A stretch of 64,000 nucleotides of DNA, from positions 116,267,757 to 116,331,756 of the forward strand of contig CANTUZ010000001.1 of assembly GCA_947846985.1 (NCBI GenBank). Direction: 5' to 3'. Each line of letters starts with the position of its first letter. The stretch's first letter is position 1. A program made the translations under genes and the position numbers. The notes beneath the pieces are model-generated. The model was not told the origin of the DNA. It was given only the letters and a program-made list of their open reading frames with translations, and made no database searches. Below are positions 10,601-21,910 of this stretch, piece by piece. The stretch is from Fratercula arctica. Its lineage: Eukaryota > Chordata > Aves > Charadriiformes > Alcidae.

Positions 10601-13600
10601 CTCTAGTCACCCAAACTTCTCCTATTTACTCTGTTCCATATATTTCTTTCGCAATTCTAAGTATCTCCATCTGTGCATGTTGCTTTCTGGAGACAGATCA
10701 AGAGGCCACGCTTATCAGAGAGTGGAGATTAGTTTTTGAAAAACTGGCATCTCGTAGAATTTCCAGGCCTGGCGTTCGTCATCATTGGTGATTTCTGGTG
10801 TTGCTGATGGCATTCCTATAGCTATTTCTACAAAGCAAACAGTATGCTCTTCTGTGGTTTGAGAAGTGTCTTGTGCGCATGGAGATCCATCTAAGCCCTC
10901 ACTCTTCTGTTAGTTGTATTGAGGTTGGTTGTGCTGTGGTTATTTGTGCACAGATACGCTGCAATCCCTATACCAGTGGTACCAAGGAAGGAGAGCACCG
11001 AGAATGGCTGAACCAAGTGCTCTGAAGACTGCCACAGATTTCGGATGCTAATTCAGAGAAAAGTGGGGTGTATACATATAGGTTTCATCTCGGCAGAAAC
11101 ATTTGATTCAGGATTTTGGTTTTAACACTCCTTACTTCAATGAATAAAACAGAGCTTTTAATATAGTTGTCCTTCAAATTACGCTTTGCGTAATTAAGGC
11201 TCAAGATTCTGCTCTGGCATAGAAGGTTTCATGGTGTTTCCATGAACTGCCACTGCAGCCAGCAAACTTCATTTGGTGTAATTAAAAGAGCGTACACTTA
11301 TCCAAATTTCCATTGTTTTGAAGGCTGAGAAAAGGGTGAACGATGGTTCCTGGTGCTTTATCTCTCCTGAAAGGACTGGCTGGAAATAGAGAAGTAAATG
11401 ACACTTTATATATGGAGTGCAGTAAAATCTGCGTGTGGCCAAGAGCCAATGCATGCAGCTTTATTCCTTCTTTCTGAGGTCTTTGGCCATGCGGCGTAGT
11501 AGGAATCTCATCAGTTGTCTGTATGTAGGTAAGCTTGCTGTACGTAGAGCAGGAAGTATAAACCATAATACTGAAAGTTAGTATAGTACAGGAAATACTA
11601 AGGTTTATTCTGCTTGGAGTTTACTATGCAAAAATTGTCACTAGTGATAATAGTGTTTTAAAGTGCTTTTAAGCATAACACCTGATGCCTGCTATCATTG
11701 ATGTCTTAGTTTTAGCCCTGTGCAATTCGATTTAACACCTTGTAATTTCTGGTCTAATTCGGAAAATAAATTTGCTAGTTGGAGTACTAGGCAGACGCAG
11801 TATCTCTCATAGGTGTAACTTGCAGCATCCTGTCACCTCTGTTTAAGTGGCAGATACATGTAAAACTAAAATCATGTCTAGGGCCTGCAGGGTAGTGAAA
11901 GTTTGTGTAGTAGCATGTCAGGGTCCTCTCTGCTCTACCCCTTGCTCTCCTGGTTTCTGCTTTTGTAGGACCATGTGGATGAACTTGCCCATGGAAAAAG
12001 AAGTCTTACAAATTCAAAACCAGCTTTTGTTAGTTTTAAATCTTTTTTTAATAGTTTGAAGTAGATTCTAAGACATCCAGTTTCTAAAACTGTTTCAAGT
12101 GGAAGGTAGTTAGTCTTCAGAAACCTGATATCCTTCTCTGTTTAGTTTTTTTAATACAAGCCACATAAAGGAAGCAGAGAACAGAAGCTTATTGAATACT
12201 GAGTTTTCCCATTCAGTAGCAATTACAGAGCCTCTTCTGCTAAATAACTGATGTTGATGCACTGTGAAAATTCAGCATCCAATAGCCCTCAGAATTTCTC
12301 TTTGCTGTGCCTGTGAAATTGTGTAGAAACTTTATAATTGGTCTAGTACAGCCAATTGCATATATACTGAGATTTAACTTGGGAGGTTAGTGGTTTTTAC
12401 TTTTTTAAGTGGGTGCATATTCAGCTTTTCATATTAAGGCAGAATGCTTGCTACAGACTTTCAAATCTTTTCAAAAGCCAATTTGTCTATGTCAGAGAGA
12501 TGTGTCTAAACCAAAGTTTTTAAAGGCAACTGATCAAATGGCAAAGCAAAACAACTTTCAGGAATACCATACCTTTTTTGTCTGTTCCAGCTACATCACT
12601 TGGTCCGATAAACTGCCTTTTCCTGCAAAATTTGCTTGCTTCCACTAGATTCGGGTTCAGAACTTCACTGCCACAGTATAGAAATAATATGGGAGTGTTA
12701 CCATGGTTGAACAGTTTATATGGCTGGTATTAAAAGTACACCACCAAAATCACATTATCATTATTGAAAACTGGCAATTGCTTGCATAGTGATGAGATAT
12801 ACTTAAGTGAAAAAGTTTTAGAAGCAATGCAACTAAATGTTGATTCAATATAAATAACAAATTCCATGGTGTTCATTAGGAGACGATCATTATGCTTAAT
12901 ATGGCAGCACATCTTCCTGTGTAATGTGTCTAGCTTTTTATGGGCAAAGAATTGATGTCTCTTTTGTGGCGTGTTAAGACATTCCCTGAGTTGAACCTGT
13001 GTTGGGTTTTTTTCTTCCTAGTTAACTTTTCACATTTGTATTTAAATTTAGAGTTCTACATAATAATGCTTTTTTTAATTTAAGATTTAGCCCTAGCATT
13101 TTCTTTTAAACAAGAAATCTCATAATCAGTAGAGACTGCAAAGTAACCCTTGTAACATATTAGACTGTTCTTTTCCCATCTCCTTTTTTCCGTGACTGCT
13201 GCATGAAATCTGGGCTGATGCTAATCTAGAAGGACAGTCACACCTCATGAAAGAATCATCACTGCTAATCAAATCAGAGTGAAAACCCACCACTCTGCAT
13301 CACTGGAGACATTTCATGTGCTGAATATTTCATGTACTGGGGGCTGTGGCTGTAGACAAAACCCTCTCAACAGCTCCTTGTTGCGTGCAAATATTTACTC
13401 AAACACTCTGGTGTGGTTGAACTGGTGTGCAGCAACACCAGGGAGCCTTGAGTGATCCTTATAACTAATGGTAATTACATGTGACTCCACACATGCTAGG
13501 TCACAGTGGCTTGCAGACAGCCCCTTGCTATGTCAAAGCTCCCCTTGCCTGCATGATTAAGTGGGCAGTGTGCCACAGGAAATTTGATGCATACAGGATG

Positions 13601-16600
13601 ACAAATGTCTGTTTTGGCTGCTGAGAATTGAACTCAATCATAGATCTGCAGAAACATCAAAACACAATCAAGGGCTGACATCAAACCCGTGAGCCAAGAG
13701 AATTCCTCAGGCAAAAAGGACTGAAGTACAAGAAAAGAGTGCTTTAGTTTGTACACTGGTACACCAGTTTGTTTTTGCTGACTTGTTACAAGGAGGGGTG
13801 GAGGAAGTAGCAAACCAGAAAAATGTGTGTCTGCCTTTCCAGTTATTCTTTAGGTTAGAGTTGTAGTGGTGGAGTGTCGAAAGAGCAGAGCAATACAAAG
13901 CAGTAAGTTTCCTTTCAGTTTTTATATTTAGCCTTTTAATTTTTTCTCTACAGTATACAGTAGTTGATCTTGGATATCTGTAGTGAAAAGCATGCGTACT
14001 TTTTGTTTACCCTTACAGTATCTCCTTGTGACATCAGGGAAAACTCCCCATTAAAAATAGTAGGGCAAATGCTCTTCTCACCTGCTGCTTTTGCAATTGC
14101 TTGATCTTATATCAGCATTGAAAAAAAAATGTTCTATTTTGTTGCTTGCATGTTGCTCATACTTGGTACCATGATAAGCGATGACACAAAGGGTAAGACA
14201 ATGAATCAGATTCATTATGTATTTCCCAGTAGAGATAAGGATTGACCTGCTATTTTCAGGTCCTAGGTCTGCACAACCAAAATAATTCTGTAGGTTGATG
14301 TGCGTGACGGAATCCACTTCCAGGTTGGAAGCAGGCTGTAAGTTTGCAACACAAGCACATCACCTTTGAGTGCAGAATAGTGGCTGTGTTCCTTTGTTCT
14401 GTGTGAGTGATGGCAGAGGTTGGTTTTGGCTAGTGGATCCTACATCAAACTTGCCCTGTGGTCTTCGTTTTAACTAGAGCACTTCTGCATCAGTATTTGT
14501 GGTGCTTGCTTACAGCTTTACAACGTTTATAGCCCTTCCTGAATATGAAATGAAGGGAGACGTCCTGTAGAGCTGCAGTCATGTGTCCTCTTCCCTCTGC
14601 TTTTCTAGTACTACTACACCAAAGGTGGGGGAAAAATACTTGCTTGACAAGGTGTGCTTGTCAAATAATAAAAATTATTTCTAAACAGGGGTTCAGTATT
14701 GTGAAAAGAACGTGTTGAAAGAGTTATTTGCTGAATTTGGACAGTCTGTGGAGCTGGTCGAATAATAAACTGCTGAAAGGAATTTGAAGCAAATGTCAAT
14801 ATTTGTCAGATAAATTGCTTTCAATAAATAATTTTTCCAGGCTTTAGTTATCCATTGGGAGACTTGGTGGTGATGGCTCTAAAGCAAAGGCCTTCATAAG
14901 TACAGCAGCACTGTGCACAGGAGGGCTTCCAGAGGCAGTCTCTGAGGAGGGGCAGAATTTCTCACAAGGCAGACAGAGTGCAGCTTCTGCCCCATCTCAC
15001 TTGTATGTTCTGATGTAAAGCTCTGCTTTAAGGAAAGAAGGAAGGAAAAATTCGAGTCTGTCTGAGTATCCACAGATTGTTTTGGGTGTTGAGACTGTAT
15101 TTATGTTAACTACAGAAGATTAAAACCAAAACAGTTTTATACTTTGTGTGCCTTGTTTTACTTCCAGTTGCCAGATAATTAATAAACAGAAACATCTATA
15201 ATTGGTAATAGTGGCCTTAACTGTTTCAGCATAGGATGGGGACACATGATTAACCCTTGGCAAGTAAAACTGTCAGAGCCTAAAGAAGAACGTCAAACTA
15301 AGCAAACAAAACTGAAGAATAGCCCTGCAAATATACAAAGCAAGCTCTGAAAACAACTTACCTTCCTTCCAGGAAGGACAGATTTACTTTCTGGATGTAA
15401 ATGGCTAAATTTGTCATACTCCCAAGTGCCGCCTTTTAGGGTGCAATCTGCTTTTCCATGCAGCACCATAAATGGCTCTTGCCCCAGACTTAGGTTCTTG
15501 ATTTCCTTTCAGTTTCTGGATCCATAGTGGTAGGGTGGTAGAGTAAAAATATGTTGATATTGGATATGTCCTTCCTCAGGTGTGGTCAGTCTTGAGGTTT
15601 GTCATTTCACAAAGAGTCTAGCTCTGGAAATCTAAATTGCACATTACAAGCTGGAGATTCAGATAGCAGTTTTTTCGTAGGAAAAACTGATTTTTGAATG
15701 ACAGAACTCACAATCCAATACATGCATTTGTCTTTTCCATAAATGCTTTCTGTGCTAAGCAGAATACTTTGCAAGATGTGAGCATGATTGTTTCACACTG
15801 TAAGGAAAAGGGCATTTGTAAAGAAGTACTTTCTCTCAATGTGCAATGTATATACCTATGTACCATATTTTATCAGAAGACCACAGTGTTACTTGATGCG
15901 GCTTTACTGTATCTCCTTCTGGATGGATTTACATGATGTCAGCCTCTTCAAACTAGATTGAATCTGAGGAGAACTGGTGATTTTATTAACTTTTTTTTTT
16001 AGAGGTAAATCTCTGTTCTTGCTTTCTTTTGATTGATACTTCTGAACAGCATTTTGAAAGTTGCATATTTTATCCTTTTGAAGAAGTTATATGTTTGAGG
16101 AAGCATGTGAACTACTGGGTAAGCAGTCTGAGGTGCTGTTAGTCTTTCTGTAGAATTCCTTATGTTGTGACCTTTTTCAGGAATTTATCCTTCCCTCTGG
16201 AGTGTAGTGGGGTGACACAAATTCATTTTGCTCCTATCAAAAAATGATGCAGCAGTTGTGATAGGTATTGTATGGCGTTTCAGTGGAAACGAACTTTACT
16301 ATGTTGGATCTCATAAAAACAAATCCTGATACTTACTGCAAGCATTCACACATCTCATTACATGTAAGAAATAAACGTGTCACTACTCTGAATGCTGAGT
16401 GGCTGTGTAGAGTCACTTAATTCGACTTTCTTTAGAATTTGGCTCCTTGCTGTTTGCTTAGTACCCGGGGAGCAGTGAGTGGTGGTGAAAGTAAGGGTAT
16501 GATTCTACAGACAATATCATACAAAACTTTATTCCATGCTTTTTCTTCCAGGTTTTGCTGCTTCATTACGGGTCATAAAAGTATCTTAGCCTGGAGGGTT

Positions 16601-17166
16601 TCAGTTGAGCATATCAGGATTTTTGTTTGAGTAAGATAGCTGGGATATGAATAGGAGTTGCAGAATGTTATCAGGTACAGGGGGAGAAGCCAAACTATCT
16701 ATTTTTATTAAAAGTTTTTAAAATGTGAGAAGGAATGTTCTGTACTCCTTATCGTATTGCATTTTTGCAAGTAAAAACGCATGAGTTGCAAGGAACTTAA
16801 GTCCATGGTTTTCCAACCGTTTTCTGGTTGCCTGAAACAATATTGTATGCCTGCACCGAGTTTTCTGAAATAATGTAGTTACAGTTTCTTGGGAAATGTG
16901 CATTGATGAAATCTAATTTATGCCTTAAGTCTTATAATCAGAAAAAAAATCCCACCATAATATGTTTGTATTCTAATAGTTTGCCCTGATCTTCAGTGGA
17001 AGGTCACTGAGATACAAACCAGTTCTTGTATTAGGAACTTGCTACATCTTGGAGAATGGCTTGTGTACATACCATACCTAAGCTGGTTGTGTTTTAAACT
17101 TCAGCTAATTTTGAGAATTAGGAATTACAATGATTGTCAAATTCTTTCAAAAAGACATGGAGTAAA
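7617..17166. other. Non-coding stretch with simple repeats
   Basis: No gene is supported. It contains a T19 run at 7952-7970, GT/T-rich runs near 8935-8957 and 10078-10132, and other short T-runs. Open frames are all under 100 codons and overlap on opposite strands without family resemblance. A minus-strand donor-like AAG|gtaagt (complement of 15356-15361) follows an open frame of about 45 codons, but there is no usable acceptor upstream, so I do not call an exon. The 13.2-13.6 kb segment is less T-rich than its surroundings and might be a conserved non-coding element. Confidence 0.5.
10078..10132. repeat. GT/T-rich low-complexity tract
   Basis: A (TG) run followed by T-runs interrupted by single or grouped G (tttgttttttgttttggg type), ending in a T15 tract. 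A typical decayed microsatellite. Confidence 0.7.
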
Positions 17167-17244
17167 AGCTGGAAACCCTTGTATTTTTTTCCTCTTGCTT
17201 AACTTAGCTGGAAAACGTTGTATTTTTTTCCTTTTGCTTACCTT
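17167..17244 (+). repeat. 39-bp tandem duplication (two copies)
   Basis: Copy 1 (17167-17205) and copy 2 (17206-17244) both start agctggaaa and end in a gctta-cctt-like stretch, and agree at about 35 of 39 positions. Because 39 is divisible by three, an 83-codon open frame across it (17039-17290) contains a 13-residue repeat (CIFFLLL in both copies). That reflects the DNA duplication rather than evidence of coding. The pyrimidine-rich units end in acceptor- and donor-like sequences. Confidence 0.8.
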
Positions 17245-20200
17245 ATGTAAAAGCACTGTCACCTGTTCTGATCTTAGAAGTGCAGAGTAAAAAACAGTGT
17301 TTTCTTGCTGAAAATCCAGGAAACACTGAGTTGCCTGCCCTTATGTGCTTTAAAAATTGGATAAGGAAATGGGAATGTATTGTGCTGCTGCTTTTTTTTT
17401 TTTTAGATTCCTATTTAAATGGGAATGTCTCAGAAAATAAATCACTTCCTCCACCCTTTTTCTATGAGGAGCACAAGGATAATTCAGGCAGAATCGGAGT
17501 AGAAGCTTCAAGTAATTGAAGTTCTGCTTTATCTGTTTTTGATTCCCTGATGGACCTTCATCCCCAAAAGACTGAGATGAGATGGGTATGTTCTGATTAA
17601 TGTGGACTATTTACCATTTCTGCTGATAAGCTGGGAGGATGCATTAAATCTGCCTCAGCAAGTGGCAGTGAAGTTTCAAATGGTAACGAGGACAGCTGCA
17701 TCTTTCTTTGACTCCTGAAGGTCAAGCATTTCTAAATCCTTTCTCAGCTTATAAATAAGACTGCTGATGTGATTCAGTTAGTTACGGAAAATGTAACCTC
17801 AAGGATATTTTCAGCCTTTTGTGTTGGTGGAAATACTTCTGGCCGTATTTATAATGATATTCCAGATAGATAGTAGTTTCCAATGTTTTTTGGACAGTAG
17901 CTTGTGTCAAGCCAGAGTCATATTTTGAATGAGTAGTGATACCGCCCAGATCCTAAACTGGAAGTTGGAGTTAGAGCCAGACTCAAAGGTGACAATTACA
18001 TGAGGAAGAGGTGGGTCAAAAGCCCTCAGCTTTCTTAGGCTTGTATGTTTCAGACTCTGTGGTTCAGTGATTCTTGTGCTTGGTGTCTGAGACAGAAACA
18101 GAAGTGATTACTTGGAAGATTACAAGTCCTTGATGTGCCTGTCAAGCTTAAGATTTTTAGCTTGATTTTTTTTCTTCCCCACCCACCCAATATTTTTGAA
18201 GACCTAGGTAAAATTTAGATCTCAATTGCACCTGAATATAATCCTCATTTGAGAAGAGAGGGAAGGGAAATGGCTGCTATATTACTGCTTAAAAGAAGGG
18301 AGAGTAAGAGCAGTGTCAGAGTTGCATGTAAACCTATAGCCAACTTCCTCTGGTGTTACCTTTGTTGGTGTCACAGCCCAGAATGCCAGTCTCTCATGCT
18401 TGCAGGACCTTGTCTGCTATCGGGGGACTCAGTGTGGAGCAGTGGTCACTGTCCCCCTACTTTTTTCCATATCTTGAGCAGCAATCTTGTATTTTGCAAC
18501 TCTTGTCTGATCTTTTGTTTACAGTCTTATACCCTTTCTACCCTGGCCCCAGCTACTTCCATTTCCCCGGTGGCCAGTGAATATTGTCTACCTCCTCTGA
18601 CTCTTCCCCTTTTTCTGCTGCCTTTGCCAAAGCTGACTCTTACCTCCTCAAGGATCAGAACTGTTTCCTTGGAAAGACTCCATTGTCTCTGCAGGACTGA
18701 GAAGCCCTGAACTGATCCTGGGTAATGACTTGCTTATTTAGCCCACAGGTGATGACTGTGCTTACCGTAGAGATGTGTGTACTGTAATTACTGTAGCAAC
18801 TTCATTGGTACCAGCTACCTTGCTTATAAAATACTGACGTACTTACTCTGTTGTAAAGTATTTTTATGCTAACACTTCAGAGAACTTAATATGATCAGTA
18901 AAACTTATTTCACTGCAGATTCTTTCTTTTGGAGTTTGCTCTACTGCCATGTTCCTTCCATGAAGGTACTCTAGCGTTTGGGGCTTTAAGCAAAAGGTAA
19001 AGTATGTGACTGTTGCAGAGGTGGTCAGTGCTGCCAAACTCTTCCTGAACAACTTTCTCACTTTTTATGTGAGCTACTTTCTGATCTGATTTCCATATTG
19101 CAAATACTTTGAGGATGACCCTGAATTTCAGATCACAATTCTGTGATTCTATGATGATTTGCATACAGGACAACAGTCAAAGTTAGTTTAGTTTAGTGCT
19201 CTGTCTCTGGTGGTGGCTAGTACTACATTTCTAAAGAAAGATTTAGAAAAAAAAATCACAAAGATGTAAGACAAAACTACCTCTGTGGTTATGTCTCACT
19301 TGGATCTCTAAGAAGTAGGTCTGGGTTTGTCATGTGATGTGGGAGGTGTTTACTGATCCATCTACAAAATATGTTTAGCATCAGTTGTAACTCTGGATAG
19401 TTTAGTTATTTCTTTTGTGTGTCATTCCCTTTTAAATAACAGTAAGTTCTTGTATCAGGGAGTTCAAACCACATGTTGAATGGAAGCACGTTTCTTTTTA
19501 TCACTTACAAAATGTCGGTTTATCATGTGCAAGGTCTTTTTTCGTATAGAGGAAATACGTATTTCAAATCTATCAAACAACTAAAGTGTGGACAGACAAT
19601 TGTGTAATTGAAATCATCTGGAGTTAGAGTGAAAATTTGATTTGCTTTTGGGATTTTGGTATTGCTATGGGACTGAGAATACTGTGGCTCCTTTTACTGG
19701 AAGTGTTGTCACTGTAAAGGTACAGAGATTACAGCTGTGTAATTATTTTTTTAATGTTAATTCCAAATAATGCATCTCTATCCATAGTAATTTCAGTCTG
19801 ATATTCCAAACAGTAATTTGGGTGGGGAAGGTATATTGCTGGTATTTTTAAAATCACATTGCATAAAAAGTTAGGTTTTTGCTAATGCACTGCTTACAAA
19901 CAGCGAATGCCTGGACTGTTGCATTCCCTGAACTATCACTGAAGAAGAGTTAAGTTTTCTGTTGCATGTTATATATTACTGAAAGGTCTTTCATGGACTT
20001 GAATAGGAAGTCGGTGTCATGGGGATCTAGAAAGACTTCAGTAAACGTCAGGGATATGCTGACATGCCATGGGTCCTCTTCACAGTAAGGTTTTGCCTTG
20101 AGCTTTTTAGCAAACGTGACAAACTGTATGTCAGAAGAGTATGGGCTAAGTGTACATCAGTAGTTTGGTTTTCTGGAGGCTATTGATACAACAGAAACAT

Positions 20201-20976
20201 TCGGCCAGTTTTCACATGCCCAGTGACAGCTTTCAGTGAAGAGTTGACTGATATGCCAGCACTCCTCTGGTTCTTCTCTTGTAAAAAAGGAAGGAAAATG
20301 GAGGAAAGGCCCAAATCAAACTGGTTTTCATTTGCCTCATCAAAGTGGACTCAAATGACTAGATTCCTGTTGTCTTTTATTTTGTAACTGTTAATTTTTG
20401 AAAGGTCTCCTGAGGAAACATCTAAAATTTGAGGCACGAGGAGCTATTACTTCTGAGATCTAAAGATGAGTGTTGCTTTCATCTTTCAGCAAAAAATCCT
20501 GACATGCTAATGTATGACCAAACTGATGTGCATCCAGATACTAAGAAGCACGGGGCTTTATGGAAAGCCGTTCAAAGCAGACTAAAAAGACACCTGCTGG
20601 TCAGTGCTCAGATTTAATCAATTGGCCAAGTCATTGTTGCCGAGTTCCTGCTGTGTGCACATTCTGTACACCGTTGTGGCCAAAACTGGGATTGTCTTTG
20701 CTCAGCAGGTGTTTTGCCAGCAGAACTGAATAGCAAATATACCCTCAAGCAAGCCATAGATGTCCTAGTAAATGTCAATGACATATAATGTATGGATACA
20801 GTTAATTAATCATTTGGTCCTAATAACACAATAGACATTCAACTGAGTTATTAAAAATGTGGTTTTGTAAGGCTATCTGCGTGCTTCTGTATAAGTTACA
20901 TAGATGGTGGGTCAGTATGAGGTCTGTGCCCTGTAGAGCACGTGCGAATTCTACAAAGCTTTCCTTTTGGTCCAAG
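17245..20976. other. Non-coding stretch
   Basis: AT-rich, no gene supported. The longest open frame (18249-18710 plus, 153 codons) is rich in Cys, Ser, Leu and Pro, overlaps a second open frame and matches no family known to me; its length is within chance for this amount of DNA. At 19138-19158 the motif attctgtgattctatgatg resembles the 3' end of avian CR1 elements. Confidence 0.5.
19138..19158 (+). mobile_element. Possible CR1 3'-end remnant
   Basis: The sequence attctgtgattctatgatg matches the pattern of two tandem attctatg-type octamers that ends avian CR1 LINEs. No recognisable CR1 body can be seen upstream, so this is either a very short insertion, a badly decayed copy or coincidence. 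Confidence 0.2.
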
Positions 20977-21119
20977 GAATTCAATCACTTAGAAATTAAA
21001 TTCAGAGCCTGTGCTACAAAGATTGCTTATGTTCCCTGGCTTATGGAGAATCAGACCAGGGCCAGAAACAGACAGCCTGCTGGTGTACCATGTTCTGCTG
21101 TGGAAGAAAGATTTTGCAG
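20977..21119 (+). other. Weak candidate exon, open frame
   Basis: A 143-nt segment after a pyrimidine-rich acceptor (ctttccttttggtccaag) ends at CAG|gtaaca. It is open for 47 codons, including FRACATKIAYVPWLMENQ, and a second frame is also open. The peptide is mixed in composition but belongs to no family I recognise. The two overlapping open frames and the imperfect donor argue for chance. Confidence 0.15.
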
Positions 21120-21455
21120 GTAACAAAGGCTTATTAATGATAGCTGGAGGGCTGAGGAGACGGAAGTCCCTACAAATCACTGGCTCTGAATTATACATAA
21201 AGAGACCAGTGCAGTATGTCCACATGTTTGTAAGGAAGGCACTGCAATTTTGTGATCAAACTCTTTTGTTTTAAGAAACTAGGAGTCTCACAATGAAATC
21301 TATGTCCCGAGTTGAGCGACACAGGACTTAACTTCTCTTCTAATGCTGGGGAAACCTGCATTTTTGGAAGACTCCAGTGTCTGAATTCATGAAAATATTT
21401 ACTTTATAGCCAGCTAGGCTATGTGGAATTCAAGGTCTCGGTGTTTTCAAGCCTT

Positions 21456-21910
21456 GACAGGTGCAGGGATGAGGAGGAGCGAGACCTGGGCACTTGACCC
21501 AAGCTTGCCAACAGGATTATTTCATACCATGAATGTCACATTCAATATAAATTAGAAAGTTTGTTGTGTAGTTGCTCTCTCCCTTGATGGTGGCGATCCA
21601 GAGAACTCCTTGCCTCGGTGCCGGACCCCTGAGCCCTTCCCTTCCTCCTGAAGCTGTAGCACTCGCAGTGTCCGACATTAGCTGTTCACTGCGGGGAGTG
21701 CACAGCTTCCTGCTGGTATGATTGGCTGAGTATAATCCTTGTATATTTTATATTAGTATCGGGATCAACACTGGTTCTTTAGTTTTATTGTTAATTATTT
21801 AGTCTTATCCTATTAAATCTATTTCAACCTTTGTGTTTCCTTGTTTTCCCCGATTCCCCTTCCCAGGTCAGGGGGGATCATCGGGTGATAGAATAATTGT
21901 CTAAACAACA
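21456..21910 (+). mobile_element. Solitary ERV LTR (avian, ERVL-like), plus strand
   Basis: The block starts near gacaggtgcagggatg and contains the avian LTR landmark gacctgggcacttgaccc (21480 region), then a conserved 'atttcataccatg' segment, a TATAAA box at 21546-21551, an ATTAAA polyadenylation signal at 21812-21817 and a U5-like tail with ccgattccccttcccagg, ending ctaaacaaca at 21910. This order (U3 landmark, TATA, ATTAAA, U5) is what I know from widespread bird endogenous retrovirus LTRs. No gag, pol or env frames adjoin it, so it is probably a solo LTR, perhaps 5'-truncated. Target-site duplications were not found by eye. Family assignment is from memory of sequence pattern and is approximate. 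Confidence 0.7.

Noticed and set aside
15362..15505. Minus-strand open frame of about 45 codons ending at AAG|gtaagt
   Set aside because: The donor is excellent and the peptide looks ordinary, but an in-frame stop lies just upstream and there is no acceptor with a pyrimidine tract between that stop and the frame.
18249..18710. 153-codon plus-strand open frame
   Set aside because: Low-complexity Ser/Leu/Cys/Pro composition from pyrimidine-rich DNA, a second open frame overlapping it, no domain and no start context. Length is within chance.
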